Below, piece after piece: positions 36,330 through 44,676 of a stretch of DNA of 64,000 bases. Under the pieces are notes generated by a model. The model made no database searches. It was not told where the DNA came from and saw nothing but the letters and a program-made list of their open reading frames with translations. The position numbers were made by a program, and so were the translations under genes. Where the stretch lies: the NCBI GenBank assembly GCA_040905685.1, contig JBBDRB010000083.1, positions 33,218 to 97,217 of the forward strand, in the 5' to 3' direction. Source of the stretch: JBBDMU01 sp040905685 (GTDB lineage: Bacteria > Bacteroidota > Rhodothermia > Balneolales > Natronogracilivirgulaceae). Positions within the stretch are counted from its first letter, which is position 1. Every line of letters begins with the position of its first letter.

Positions 36330-36440
36330 CAATAAAAACAAAGGCGGCACGAACGTCTTTCATGAAGTTATTTTGAATAAAACCAAAGTTTTTCCAAAAA
36401 AACAGACATTTAAAACGAATACCAAATGCAGAGGTGCAAT

Positions 36441-37691
36441 TTATTGAAGGATGCTTTTCAGCAGATCATCCGAGTTATGGGTATTCACGATCGTCAGTTC
36501 GTGTCCCATCCGGTCCCGTTTGGTTTCCAGATAGCGCTGGTTATCCGGGTTGGCTTCCGTTTCGATGGCTACGTTTTCAACCAGTTCAAGTCCGTAGCCC
36601 TGCAGCCCTATTCGCTTGGCAGGATTATTGGTGATCAAACGCAGTTTCCGTACTCCAAGGGAGCGGAGAATCTGTGCACCGACGCCATAATCGCGCAGAT
36701 CCGGCTTGAATCCCAGCGCTTCATTGGCTTCAATGGTATCCATTCCCTCTTCCTGCAGCTTATAGGCACGCAGCTTGTTGATAAGGCCAATGCCACGCCC
36801 CTCCTGGTTCATATAGAGAACGACACCCTGTCCGTTCTCCTCCACCATGCGAAGGGCATTATGCAGCTGTTCTCCGCAATCGCACCGGCGCGAACCGAAA
36901 ATATCGCCGGTCACACAAAGCGAATGCACCCTGACCAGCACAGGATCCGTTTGTTTCCAGTTACCCTTTACCAGGGCAAGGTGATTGGCACCGGTAAGTT
37001 TTTCCTCAAAAGCATGGAGCTGGAACTCCCCGTACAGGGTCGGAAGCTTAACGTTGATGGCCTCGGTGACCAGGCTTTCTTTCTGCATGCGGTACGCGAT
37101 CAGATCCTTAATGGTGATCAGCTTCATGCCAAAACGTCTGGCCACTTTGACCAGGTTGGGCAGCCGGGCCATGCTGCCGTCTTCGTTCATGATCTCGCAG
37201 ATAACCCCGGCCGGCTTGAGTCCGGCCAGCTTGGCCAGATCAATGGCCGCTTCCGTATGTCCGGTACGCCGCAATACGCCGCCTTCGGCAGCAATCAAGG
37301 GGAAAACGTGACCCGGCCGGTTGAAATCGCCGGGCTGGGAGGCATCGTCGATGATACCCTGTATGGTGCGGGCACGATCGCCGGCTGATATGCCGGTTGA
37401 ACCTTCGCGGTGATCCACTGAAACGGTGAAGGCGGTCTTTTGGGAATCCGTATTATTGACCACCATTTGCTCAAGATTGAGCTCGTAGGCCCGTTCCCGG
37501 GTAATGGGCGTGCAAATAAGTCCGCGTCCGTGCGTAGCCATCAGATTGATCGCCCTGGCATCGGCCATCTCGGCGGCCATGACAAAATCACCTTCGTTTT
37601 CGCGATCTTCATCATCACAGACTATAACCATTTTTCCGCGTTTTATATCTTCTATGGCGGATTCAATGCTGTCGAACTCGGTTTTGGACAT
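36441..37691 (-). CDS. ribBA: Bifunctional 3,4-dihydroxy-2-butanone 4-phosphate synthase / GTP cyclohydrolase II
   Basis: Fused enzyme for the two branches of riboflavin biosynthesis, 416 residues. The RibB half (1-about 205) has CDDEDRENEGDFVMAAE, the THGRGLICTPIT segment, the DHREGSTGISA loop and GHTEAAIDLAKLAG. The RibA half has the zinc motif CDCGEQLHNAL preceded by FGSRR, the MNQEGRGIGLINKLRAY segment and LITNNPAKRIGLQGYGL. All catalytic pieces appear present. It follows yajC by 15 bases on the same strand, so yajC-ribBA may be one transcript. No FMN riboswitch is visible upstream. Confidence 0.95.
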   Translation of the reverse strand: MSKTEFDSIESAIEDIKRGKMVIVCDDEDRENEGDFVMAAEMADARAINLMATHGRGLICTPITRERAYELNLEQMVVNNTDSQKTAFTVSVDHREGSTGISAGDRARTIQGIIDDASQPGDFNRPGHVFPLIAAEGGVLRRTGHTEAAIDLAKLAGLKPAGVICEIMNEDGSMARLPNLVKVARRFGMKLITIKDLIAYRMQKESLVTEAINVKLPTLYGEFQLHAFEEKLTGANHLALVKGNWKQTDPVLVRVHSLCVTGDIFGSRRCDCGEQLHNALRMVEENGQGVVLYMNQEGRGIGLINKLRAYKLQEEGMDTIEANEALGFKPDLRDYGVGAQILRSLGVRKLRLITNNPAKRIGLQGYGLELVENVAIETEANPDNQRYLETKRDRMGHELTIVNTHNSDDLLKSILQ

Positions 37692-37706
37692 AATGCTGGC
37701 TATGGA

Positions 37707-38009
37707 TTAAGCAGGTTTCTTAGGATTAACATCAACAATTGCATTTTTCAATAATCTCACTTTCACATCTTTGTCAACTTCTAGCATTACAGAATCATCT
37801 TCAATGCTGCCGACCGTTCCCACCAGTCCGCCGGAGGAGATTACTTTATCGCCTTTTTTCATTTCGGAAACTTTCGTCTGTATCTCTTTTTGCTTTTTGG
37901 ATTGGGGACGAATAATAAAAAAATAGAAAACGGCAAAGATGGCAGCAAGAAAAAGCAAGCTGGTCATGCCGCCGTCGCCCTGATCGGTCATAAATAAGGA
38001 GAGTATCAT
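37707..38009 (-). CDS. yajC: Preprotein translocase subunit YajC
   Basis: Accessory protein of the Sec holotranslocon, 100 residues. It has one N-terminal membrane helix (MTSLLFLAAIFAVFYFFIIRPQSKKQKE) with the conserved FIIRPQSKKQKE exit, and a cytosolic part KVSEMKKGDKVISSGGLVGTVGSIEDD typical of the family. Two internal Met codons (7 and 15) are possible starts. It is divergent from argH; the 140-base spacer is AT-rich with the near-palindrome ATCTTAAACTTAAAGAT at 38047-38063. Confidence 0.92.
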   Translation of the reverse strand: MILSLFMTDQGDGGMTSLLFLAAIFAVFYFFIIRPQSKKQKEIQTKVSEMKKGDKVISSGGLVGTVGSIEDDSVMLEVDKDVKVRLLKNAIVDVNPKKPA

Positions 38010-38149
38010 ATGAGTTTAACGTTAATTTTAAAGTATTATTAATGATATCTTAAACTTAAAGATACGTTTTTTGGAGCGGCAGAACAATGCAGCAAGTCCG
38101 GTGAACCGGATGGGTGAAATACAGGTAAAAATAAGATACATTGGATACC

Positions 38150-39523
38150 ATGAAAACAATTTGGCAAAAATCAGCGGATCCCAACGAGAACCGTGATTGG
38201 TTTTATGAGTTTACGGCCGCCGGGGACCGGCAATTCGATCATTACCTGATCCCGTTTGATATTTTTACCAACCTGGCTCAGGTACAGATGCTTGAAAAAG
38301 TGGGAATATTCGATAATGCGGAAGCCGGAGAGGCCCTTAAGGCCTTAAGGAACTTATTCACTTTATGGGAGGGCGGATCGTACCGCCTCGGCGAGGACGA
38401 TGAGGATGTTCATTCCGCCATAGAGAAACACCTCACATCGGAACTGGGGGATACGGGAAAAAAAATCCATACGGGTCGTTCGCGCAATGACCAGGTGCTG
38501 ACCGACATACGGTTGTTCCTGAAACGGGAGATCCGGTCGGTGGCTTCATCCTGGCTCGGCATTGCCCGGCGGCTGCATGACCTGGCCAGGGGAAACCGGG
38601 GGGTCTATTTTGCCGGGCTAACGCATACCCAGCCTGCTATGCCTACTTCCGTGGATGCCTGGGCCGCGGGCTACCTTGAACTCCTGATCGCCGATTTGAA
38701 ATCGCTGCGGCAGGCCTACGAAATAAGCGACTGTTGCCCTTTAGGCAGTGCCGCCGGTTACGGAGCACCGTACTTCAACCTGGACCGGGCATTTACCACC
38801 AAAGCGCTGGGCTTCAGGGAAACCCAGCAGGCGGTCCCGGCTGCCCAGTTGTCGCGCGGGCCCTTTGAATTACGGATTATTGACGCCCTTGGATATGGTG
38901 CCGGCACATTCAACAGGATAGCCAGCGACATTATCTGGTTTATAAATCCCCTGATGAACCTTGTTGAACTAAGCGATGATCAGGTATCGGGAAGCAGCAT
39001 TATGCCTCAGAAACGGAATCCGGATGTCTGGGAACTGGTTCGCGGTTCTCACCACGAATTTACCGGGTGGTCGGTTCAAATGGCCTCTCTCGGCGCCAAT
39101 CTGATCTCAGGGTATCATCGCGATCTGCAACTGACCAAAAAGATCGTCATGCAGTCGGTGTTTGCCGCTAACCGGCTCTCGCTGGCTGTAAACCACGCCC
39201 TGGAGGGATTAACATTTAACCGTGAAGCGGCCCATAAAAGCCTGACCCCCGAGCTGCTGGCTACCCATAAAGCCAATGAATATGTTAATCAGGGAATGCC
39301 CTTTCGTGAAGCCTACCGGAAAGTAGCCGGTGAGCTGGACAGCATATCGGTGAGTGATATCGAAGATCTTTCGTCTACCTATACCCATAGCGGAGCGCCC
39401 GGCTTGTATGACGAGCGTTACTATGCCGGTCAGATTACGGCAGCCGAAAACTGGCTGAGCGGAGAAAATAATAAATGGGACGATGTGCAAAAAAGCCTGC
39501 TGGGTGACCGCAGGCCGCAATAG
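38150..39523 (+). CDS. argH: Argininosuccinate lyase
   Basis: Cleaves argininosuccinate to arginine and fumarate, the last step of arginine synthesis. The 457 residues carry the fumarase/lyase hallmarks: DEDVHSAIEKHLTSELG, TGRSRNDQVLTD, LTHTQPAMPTSVDAW and the signature loop GSSIMPQKRNPD with the catalytic serine. I start at ATG 38150 rather than the upstream TTG 38141, which gives a more natural N-terminus. No other arginine genes are in the window. The gene after it (44 bases later) is a degenerate ADP-ribosylglycohydrolase. Confidence 0.95.
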   Translation: MKTIWQKSADPNENRDWFYEFTAAGDRQFDHYLIPFDIFTNLAQVQMLEKVGIFDNAEAGEALKALRNLFTLWEGGSYRLGEDDEDVHSAIEKHLTSELGDTGKKIHTGRSRNDQVLTDIRLFLKREIRSVASSWLGIARRLHDLARGNRGVYFAGLTHTQPAMPTSVDAWAAGYLELLIADLKSLRQAYEISDCCPLGSAAGYGAPYFNLDRAFTTKALGFRETQQAVPAAQLSRGPFELRIIDALGYGAGTFNRIASDIIWFINPLMNLVELSDDQVSGSSIMPQKRNPDVWELVRGSHHEFTGWSVQMASLGANLISGYHRDLQLTKKIVMQSVFAANRLSLAVNHALEGLTFNREAAHKSLTPELLATHKANEYVNQGMPFREAYRKVAGELDSISVSDIEDLSSTYTHSGAPGLYDERYYAGQITAAENWLSGENNKWDDVQKSLLGDRRPQ

Positions 39524-39567
39524 CAGATATCAGAAAAAGTCATCAACAATTCTTATTTTAAAAGCCC

Positions 39568-40524
39568 ATGGATTTCGATAACAGAAAAAACGGACAGCAT
39601 TTGAGTTCTCAAACACACAAATTTAATGCATGTTGCCAGGCGGCTGCTTTGGGCGAAAGTTTTGGCATGCCTGCCGAGGGGCTTTCACCGTCGGAAATCC
39701 GATCGCAATATGGCGTGATTGACACCCTGACAGACCGCAGGGAAAGTGATGCTCTTTATGAATTGCCGGCCGGCAGCACGGCAAAACAAACGGAAGCGCT
39801 GCTCGCTATTTTGAAAGCTTCCGACCCGTTGCCGGACTTGCAGACATTTGCCTTCAATGTGAAGGATGCGTATAACCGCCATCCTGCCAAATGGCCCAAG
39901 GCCACCACCTTTCCCTGGCCCCCTTTCCCCGACGGGGGACATTACAGTCTGGCTTTTGCCGTGCCGGCGGCATGGCAGCTTTCCCAAAAGCAGGTGGACG
40001 TTAAGCAGCTGGGCACCTGGCTTACCTCCCTGGAGCCTGTTTCGGTCGTATGGCAGCAGGGGGTCTGGGTTTACCTGAGGATGCTGGACTGGCTGTTTGG
40101 TTTGGTCCCCCCGGAGTTCGACCGTTCGGTGTGCCTGAAAAAGATCGCCCAATATATCGATGAGGCGGAAAGGCTGTTCCCCAATGAATTCAAACTTCGT
40201 CGTCGCATGCAGCTTATTGATCCCGTGCTTAACGAATCGCCTGAAAAGATCAGTAAAGTCTGCGGTGATGTAAGCAGCGATGCGGAGAATATACTGGCCT
40301 TTACGGGGGCTGTATTCTACCGTCATCCCCACAACTTTAAGCAAGCCCTGACGGAAGCGGCCAATGCGGGCGGATCGGCTGAAGCCGTTTCGTTTTATGT
40401 GGGCAGCCTTCTGGGCGCCCTGCATGGAAAAGAGGTGCTGCCGGAAGAATGGATGAATCATCTTCTGGAAAAAAAACGCATCGAAGACGAGGTGGAGCAC
40501 TACCGCAAAATTCTGTCGGTTTAA
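39568..40524 (+). CDS. ADP-ribosylglycohydrolase-like protein lacking metal-site motifs
   Basis: A 318-residue protein that follows the ADP-ribosylglycohydrolase layout. Its start CQAAALGESFGMPAEGLSPSEIRSQYG corresponds to the family opening A.LGDALGMP.EF.S...I...YG, and the end GGSAEAVSFYVGSLLGALHGKEVLPEEW corresponds to GGDTDT.A...G...GA..G...IPEEW. Both dimagnesium ligand motifs are gone: the TDDT region reads AGSTAKQTEALLA and GGDTDT reads GGSAEA. It is a full-length open frame, so I read it as an active gene that lost hydrolase chemistry, not a pseudogene. Possible roles are a binding protein or a repurposed enzyme. It lies 44 bases after argH. Confidence 0.7.
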   Translation: MDFDNRKNGQHLSSQTHKFNACCQAAALGESFGMPAEGLSPSEIRSQYGVIDTLTDRRESDALYELPAGSTAKQTEALLAILKASDPLPDLQTFAFNVKDAYNRHPAKWPKATTFPWPPFPDGGHYSLAFAVPAAWQLSQKQVDVKQLGTWLTSLEPVSVVWQQGVWVYLRMLDWLFGLVPPEFDRSVCLKKIAQYIDEAERLFPNEFKLRRRMQLIDPVLNESPEKISKVCGDVSSDAENILAFTGAVFYRHPHNFKQALTEAANAGGSAEAVSFYVGSLLGALHGKEVLPEEWMNHLLEKKRIEDEVEHYRKILSV

Positions 40525-40550
40525 ATAATTGCCGCTTTATTTAAGGTGAC

Positions 40551-40565
40551 GAAATCCTTAACTTA
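40551..40565 (+). promoter_or_regulatory. Candidate promoter box upstream of tRNA-Gly
   Basis: The 15-mer GAAATCCTTAACTTA ends 8 bases before the tRNA start. The same 15-mer occurs upstream of trxB at 45821-45835. The TAACTTA part would sit at about -11 to -5 if transcription begins just before the tRNA, resembling the TAnnTTTG -7 box of Bacteroidota. No convincing -33 TTG element is seen at the expected distance. Confidence 0.45.
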
Positions 40566-40573
40566 TTTTTCTT

Positions 40574-40645
40574 GCGGGAATAGCTCAGTGGTAGAGCACA
40601 ACCTTGCCAAGGTTGGGGTCGCGAGTTCGAATCTCGTTTCCCGCT
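40574..40645 (+). tRNA. tRNA-Gly (anticodon GCC)
   Basis: A complete cloverleaf: acceptor GCGGGAA (40574-40580) pairs with TTCCCGC (40638-40644), D arm GCTC-AGTGGTA-GAGC, anticodon arm CAACC-TTGCCAA-GGTTG with anticodon GCC, and T arm GCGAG-TTCGAAT-CTCGT. The discriminator is T, as usual for bacterial tRNA-Gly. The 3' CCA is not encoded (the following bases are CA), so it must be added after transcription. A terminator follows at once. Confidence 0.97.
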
Positions 40646-40650
40646 CATCG

Positions 40651-40690
40651 AAAAAAAGCTTATTCAGTTTCTCTGGATAAGCTTTTTTTA
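40651..40690 (+). terminator. Strong intrinsic terminator after tRNA-Gly
   Basis: AAAAAAAGCTTATTCAG (40651-40667) pairs with CTGGATAAGCTTTTTTT (40673-40689) over 17 positions with one T-G wobble, loop TTTCT. The 3' arm provides the T-run for the plus strand and the 5' A-run provides it for the minus strand, so it can also serve the convergent phosphatase gene, whose stop codon is at 40688-40690 within the element. Confidence 0.85.
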
Positions 40691-41659
40691 TTGCACGTAA
40701 CTCAGGGCAATGTAAACGGGAAAATGATCCGAACCGAATTTGGGGAGTCGCCGGAAATCAAGGAGGCTGAAATGACGTGAAACAAAGAAATGATCTAAAG
40801 GGAACCTGATGAAGGGAAAATCTGCGTGAAAGGTATTATAAAATCCCCGCCCGACACGGGGATCTGATAGATCAGTCACTTTCTGGAATAAATTATTGGT
40901 ATGAGACCAGGCAACATCATTCAGGTCTCCGAATACAATTACCGGCTTGTCCCGTTTCTTAATTTCATTCGCTACAACGGATAGCTCCGTATCCCGTTCT
41001 GCCGTTGATTCTGCTTCCGTTGGAAAGGGTGGCGGCGGATGCAGGCAATAGAAGTCGACTTCCCTGCCCGACGGCAACCGTACGCTTCCGCAAATTGATG
41101 GAACATCATCCTGGACCAGGAACCGCACTTCAGGGTCCAGGAGTTCAAAGCGTGAATACAGATGCATGCCATACGTATCATCCTGAGGCTGGTAAACGGC
41201 GTACGGGTGGCTGTCTTTATAACCTTTTAATGCATCCTCCCACCACAAATCCGTTTCAACCACTAACAGTATATCGGGATCATTTTCATCAATGATCGCC
41301 TTTAGACGGGCAGCATCGCGATTTTCCATTAAAACGTTGGCAACCAATAAGCTTAAGGCATTTTCCCTGTTTTCATTTTGGGCTGTTGCAACCTGTCTGG
41401 CAGACAGGATCGTATAAGGGAATATCATATACCCCTGATAAGCCACGCACAAAGACAATACAAAAGGTACGATGTTATCGACGGCCGCCTCTCTGGTGTA
41501 AAACAGGAGAGCGGCCAGGATTACGACGGAAACAATAAAGATCTGCAGCCTCGGAAAATCAAATATCCGTATCCACCACGCATTGCACCTGATCAGGGGC
41601 AACAGGGTTAACGCGATCGTCAACGTTCCAGCCAACATTAGCATTAGGTTCATTTTCAA
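40688..41659 (-). CDS. Membrane-anchored endonuclease/exonuclease/phosphatase (EEP) family protein
   Basis: The 323 residues begin with three hydrophobic helices (residues about 4-22, 38-55, 62-85) and continue as an EEP domain: LLVANVLMENRDAARLKAIIDENDPDILLVVETDLWW carries the catalytic Asn and Glu, HPPPPF the His, VIFGDLNDVAW the Asp-x-Asn pair and FGSDHFPVYIAL the final Asp-His pair. This layout is common in Bacteroidota proteins whose substrate is unknown (phospholipid, nucleic acid or nucleotide). It is a lone gene on the minus strand, converging on the tRNA. Confidence 0.87.
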   Translation of the reverse strand: MKMNLMLMLAGTLTIALTLLPLIRCNAWWIRIFDFPRLQIFIVSVVILAALLFYTREAAVDNIVPFVLSLCVAYQGYMIFPYTILSARQVATAQNENRENALSLLVANVLMENRDAARLKAIIDENDPDILLVVETDLWWEDALKGYKDSHPYAVYQPQDDTYGMHLYSRFELLDPEVRFLVQDDVPSICGSVRLPSGREVDFYCLHPPPPFPTEAESTAERDTELSVVANEIKKRDKPVIVFGDLNDVAWSHTNNLFQKVTDLSDPRVGRGFYNTFHADFPFIRFPLDHFFVSRHFSLLDFRRLPKFGSDHFPVYIALSYVQ

Positions 41660-41752
41660 AGTAAATTTACCCGATAAATTTTTGTCGTTTTTTTACCTCT
41701 CAAAATGTACTGGACATCCAGGGAACACATATCGAAAAATACAATGAAGAAC

Positions 41753-42347
41753 ATGCCCCCACAACAACCAATGTGGATGGCCGGATACGGGGCACGTAAC
41801 CGGATTGAAGAGGAATATGGGCTAAACAGCACAGGTTTTGTTAAATAGTTCACATACCCATACGGGTCCTGAGATAGATGCCAGTCGCTATACGTTTGAA
41901 CTCGATTCGAAAGAATTATTTAAGAATTGAGCAATACGCAGAGAAATTTGAGGATCAGATAGTAAATTTAGTCGATGATGCACTGGATTCAATGGAGCCG
42001 GCTCAAGTTTTTGCAGGTAATGGGGTCACCCGGTTTGCTGTAAATCGGAGGAATAATCCCCCTTGCAGGTTTGGCAGCTAGGCGATCAGCCTGTGCTAAG
42101 TTTAGGTGGAGAACTGCTGGTTGATTATTCTATACAGCTTAAAAGAATACTGGGACAGAAAATATTTGTCCTGGGTTATTCTCATTTTAGTCCCGGCTAT
42201 ATACCCCCTGCCAGGGTAATCGAAGAAGGTGGCTATGAAGGCAATAGGTCACCAATCTTTATGTCACCCTGGCATCCTAATATTGAAACAAAAATTATTC
42301 AGGAAATAGTGAATTTGACCGGGCAAATGGGGGTATCCGCTCGTTGA
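41753..42347 (+). pseudogene. Decayed neutral/alkaline ceramidase-like hydrolase
   Basis: Fragments of one ceramidase-like protein lie in order but in different frames. MPPQQPMWMAGYGARNR (from 41753) matches the N-terminal PxxPMWMAGY segment; IEEEYGLNSTG shifts into VLLNSSHTHTGPEIDASRY (near 41845-41890), with the SHTHTGP active-site motif; another shift gives KNYLRIEQYAEKFEDQ and GVTRFAVNRRNN (to about 42060); a third frame from about 42066 gives QLGDQPVLSLGGELLVDYSIQLKRILG and GGYEGNRSPIFMSPWHPN, ending at a proper C-terminus. An intact relative is several hundred residues long, so two large internal segments have been deleted. At least three frameshifts are seen. It is clearly nonfunctional. 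Confidence 0.8.
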
Positions 42348-42354
42348 TACCTTT

Positions 42355-42960
42355 TTATTTCCAGTACACAGGATGAGGTTCCGGCAAGTCACCCCCGGAA
42401 TATGAAAAGCCTATGGCATTCTCCGGTACATTGCTTGCCCTCAATATCTCTTTGATCTGGCTGATGTGTTGATTAGAGGCCATTCTGAATTGAATTTTAT
42501 TATCTGTTACCCCGATAGAAGACCCTGTCACTTCTGCAGCATTCCATACCTTCCCGACGATGGCGTCATACCAGTCAATTAACTGGACGTAGGTATAATC
42601 CGATGCTTTAAAAATGATTTCCATATTCTGCAGACCCCCCTCCACGGTTCTGCCTGCAGACGGGGATTCCTTGCTTAAAAAATTTCTGATCTTGGCAGCG
42701 AGCTCAACCTGATCAATTTCATCCGGGTCCGTTACTCTGGCAACCAGGGTGCCATCCTCATTTATGGTATAAATTCCGCCATAACCTGGGATTAATTCAT
42801 TTAGTTGATAATGAAGATGCCTCTGCTGGCCATTGAAAACGGATTCATTTTTGAAGCTCTCATTTTCATTAATATTTTCCGTATCTGTAATGTGACAACC
42901 AAGGAGGACAAACAGCATGGAGGTAACGAGTAGCCTGTTTAGAGTGAGTAAATATATCAT
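42355..42960 (-). CDS. Uncharacterised lipoprotein
   Basis: A 201-residue protein with a lipoprotein signal (LLVTSMLFVLLGCH, Cys22). The rest is not recognisable. Visible features are an N-terminal acidic linker (ITDTENINENESFKNE), a segment GYGGIYTINEDGTLVARVTDPDE that looks like a short beta-hairpin, and the C-terminal SNVPENAIGFSYSGGDLPEPHPVYWK. The region seems richer in A+T than the core genes around it, and it sits next to the decayed pseudogene, which suggests a recently acquired or fast-evolving locus. It ends 7 bases from the pseudogene's end in the convergent orientation. Confidence 0.65.
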   Translation of the reverse strand: MIYLLTLNRLLVTSMLFVLLGCHITDTENINENESFKNESVFNGQQRHLHYQLNELIPGYGGIYTINEDGTLVARVTDPDEIDQVELAAKIRNFLSKESPSAGRTVEGGLQNMEIIFKASDYTYVQLIDWYDAIVGKVWNAAEVTGSSIGVTDNKIQFRMASNQHISQIKEILRASNVPENAIGFSYSGGDLPEPHPVYWK

Positions 42961-43203
42961 TTATGTTTTTTTTAATGTGATGATTAATGCATTTACAATT
43001 TAATCACTCTAACGATTGTTAAATGTCAGGCTATGATAAAAAAATTTTAATTAAAAAATCATAATATTTCTATTTATTCATTCGCTATCTGCCGTGGCAA
43101 GCACTTACGAATGGTTGCATCACACCGGTTTGAGGTTAACAGCCGAATGTCGTATATAAATGCGTAATCAATTACTTTTACCGGGATAACTAAACCGTTT
43201 ACT

Positions 43204-44676
43204 ATGAACTTCAATTCACAAGGGCTTTTATTGCATCTGCAAAAACCGTGCGCTCTTTTCTCGATCCTGTTTCCAGTGTGGTTGGTCATCTTAACGGTAG
43301 CCGGCTGTAATTCCTACGAATATGAAACAGAGGAACGAATTCAACCTTTCATTGACAATCCCTGGTATTGGCAATACAAGGGCGAACCCGTCCTGTTACT
43401 GGGCGGCAGCGATCAGGATAACCTTTTCAATCATCCGGATCTGCCGCCGGATGGGCTGGAAGCGCACCTTGACCGTCTGATCTCGGTCGGGCAAGGCCGT
43501 AGCGGTGCATCACCAGTCCGGTTTTACCTTCGTAATACAATGTCCTCCAGGGATAATGGGCCGAATGTATGGTGGTTTAACAAAGACATCGACACCGGAT
43601 TGTATGACCTGGATAGTTTTAACGACGAGTACTGGGAGCGGTTTGAGAACTTCATGGACCTTACGTCCGGGCGGGACATCATTGTGCAGATTGAGCTGTG
43701 GGATCGTTTTGATTTTGCCCGGGAACCGTGGGACCTGAACCCATTTAATCCGGGTAATAACATGAACTACACTGCTGAAGAAACGGGCCTGCCGGAACAG
43801 ATCGACACCCATCCGGGCCAGAACGAGAATCCATTTTTTTACTCGGTACCCGAACTGGAAAATAACGAGACACTGCTCGCTTATCAGGAGGCGGTGGTGA
43901 GCAAAGTATTGGAAATCGGTCTGCAATATGGCCACGTCCTGTACTGCATCAGCAACGAAACCAATGGCTCACCGCTCTGGAGCGAATATTGGGCCCGCTT
44001 TCTTCATGATCAGGCCGATGAGGCGGGAACCGGAATCGAAGTGACGGAGATGTGGGACGCCTGGGACCTGACCGATGAGGAACACCGGAATACATTTGAT
44101 CATCCAGATCTGTACAGCTATGTGGATATATCACAAAACAGCCATCAACGAGGGCAGACCCATTGGGATAATATGCAGAAAGCGCGTGAGCTGATCACCG
44201 TGCCCCGCCCTGTGAATACGGTTAAGATCTACGGGGGGACCCCCCACGGACATGGTACCGAGGAGGGCACGCGCAGGCTGTGGCGAAATATATTCGGCGG
44301 ACTGGCTTCCTCGCGTTTTCACCGGCCGGAAAGCGGTGCCGGTTTGTCTGACACGGCCATGACGCATCTTAGCAGTGCGTATATGTTTGTAAATGAGATC
44401 GATGTTTTCACTGCCGAACCCGCCAATGATCTGCTGGGTGAGCGGGATGAAGATGAGGCCTATAGCATGGCCGTTCCCGACCGTGCGTATGCCGTTTATT
44501 TTACCGACGGCGGCAGCGTTACCCTGGATATTTCTGAGGCCGGAGACACGTTCACTGTACGCTGGCTAAATATAATGGAAAGCGAATGGACGGAACCGGA
44601 AACCGTGCAAAGCACTACGGAAATAAGGCTGACGGCCCCGGAAGACGGTCAGTGGGCGGTGCTGGTTCAGATATAA
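43204..44676 (+). CDS. Lipoprotein with glycoside-hydrolase-like TIM barrel (DUF6298/DUF4038-like)
   Basis: A 490-residue lipoprotein (VILTVAGCN, Cys35). After the lipid anchor, NPWYWQYKGEPVLLLGGSDQDNLFNHPD resembles the beginning of DUF4038/DUF6298-type barrels, and the run HVLYCISNETNGSPLWSEYWARFLHDQ looks like the strand-4 acid region of TIM-barrel glycosidases. A further acidic site may be EVTEMWDAWDLT. The final 90 residues form a beta-rich C-terminal module (AVYFTDGGSVTLDISEAGDTFTVRWLN). It probably acts on plant or microbial polysaccharide at the cell surface, but the exact activity is unknown. It overlaps the convergent DUF389 gene by 10 bases. Confidence 0.65.
   Translation: MNFNSQGLLLHLQKPCALFSILFPVWLVILTVAGCNSYEYETEERIQPFIDNPWYWQYKGEPVLLLGGSDQDNLFNHPDLPPDGLEAHLDRLISVGQGRSGASPVRFYLRNTMSSRDNGPNVWWFNKDIDTGLYDLDSFNDEYWERFENFMDLTSGRDIIVQIELWDRFDFAREPWDLNPFNPGNNMNYTAEETGLPEQIDTHPGQNENPFFYSVPELENNETLLAYQEAVVSKVLEIGLQYGHVLYCISNETNGSPLWSEYWARFLHDQADEAGTGIEVTEMWDAWDLTDEEHRNTFDHPDLYSYVDISQNSHQRGQTHWDNMQKARELITVPRPVNTVKIYGGTPHGHGTEEGTRRLWRNIFGGLASSRFHRPESGAGLSDTAMTHLSSAYMFVNEIDVFTAEPANDLLGERDEDEAYSMAVPDRAYAVYFTDGGSVTLDISEAGDTFTVRWLNIMESEWTEPETVQSTTEIRLTAPEDGQWAVLVQI

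Noticed and set aside
36426..37388. 320-residue plus-strand frame opposite ribBA
   Set aside because: Shadow of ribBA; the ribBA frame contains all catalytic motifs.
41656..41853. 65-residue minus-strand frame upstream of the EEP gene
   Set aside because: It covers the pseudogene's N-terminal remnant in reverse and has no features of its own.
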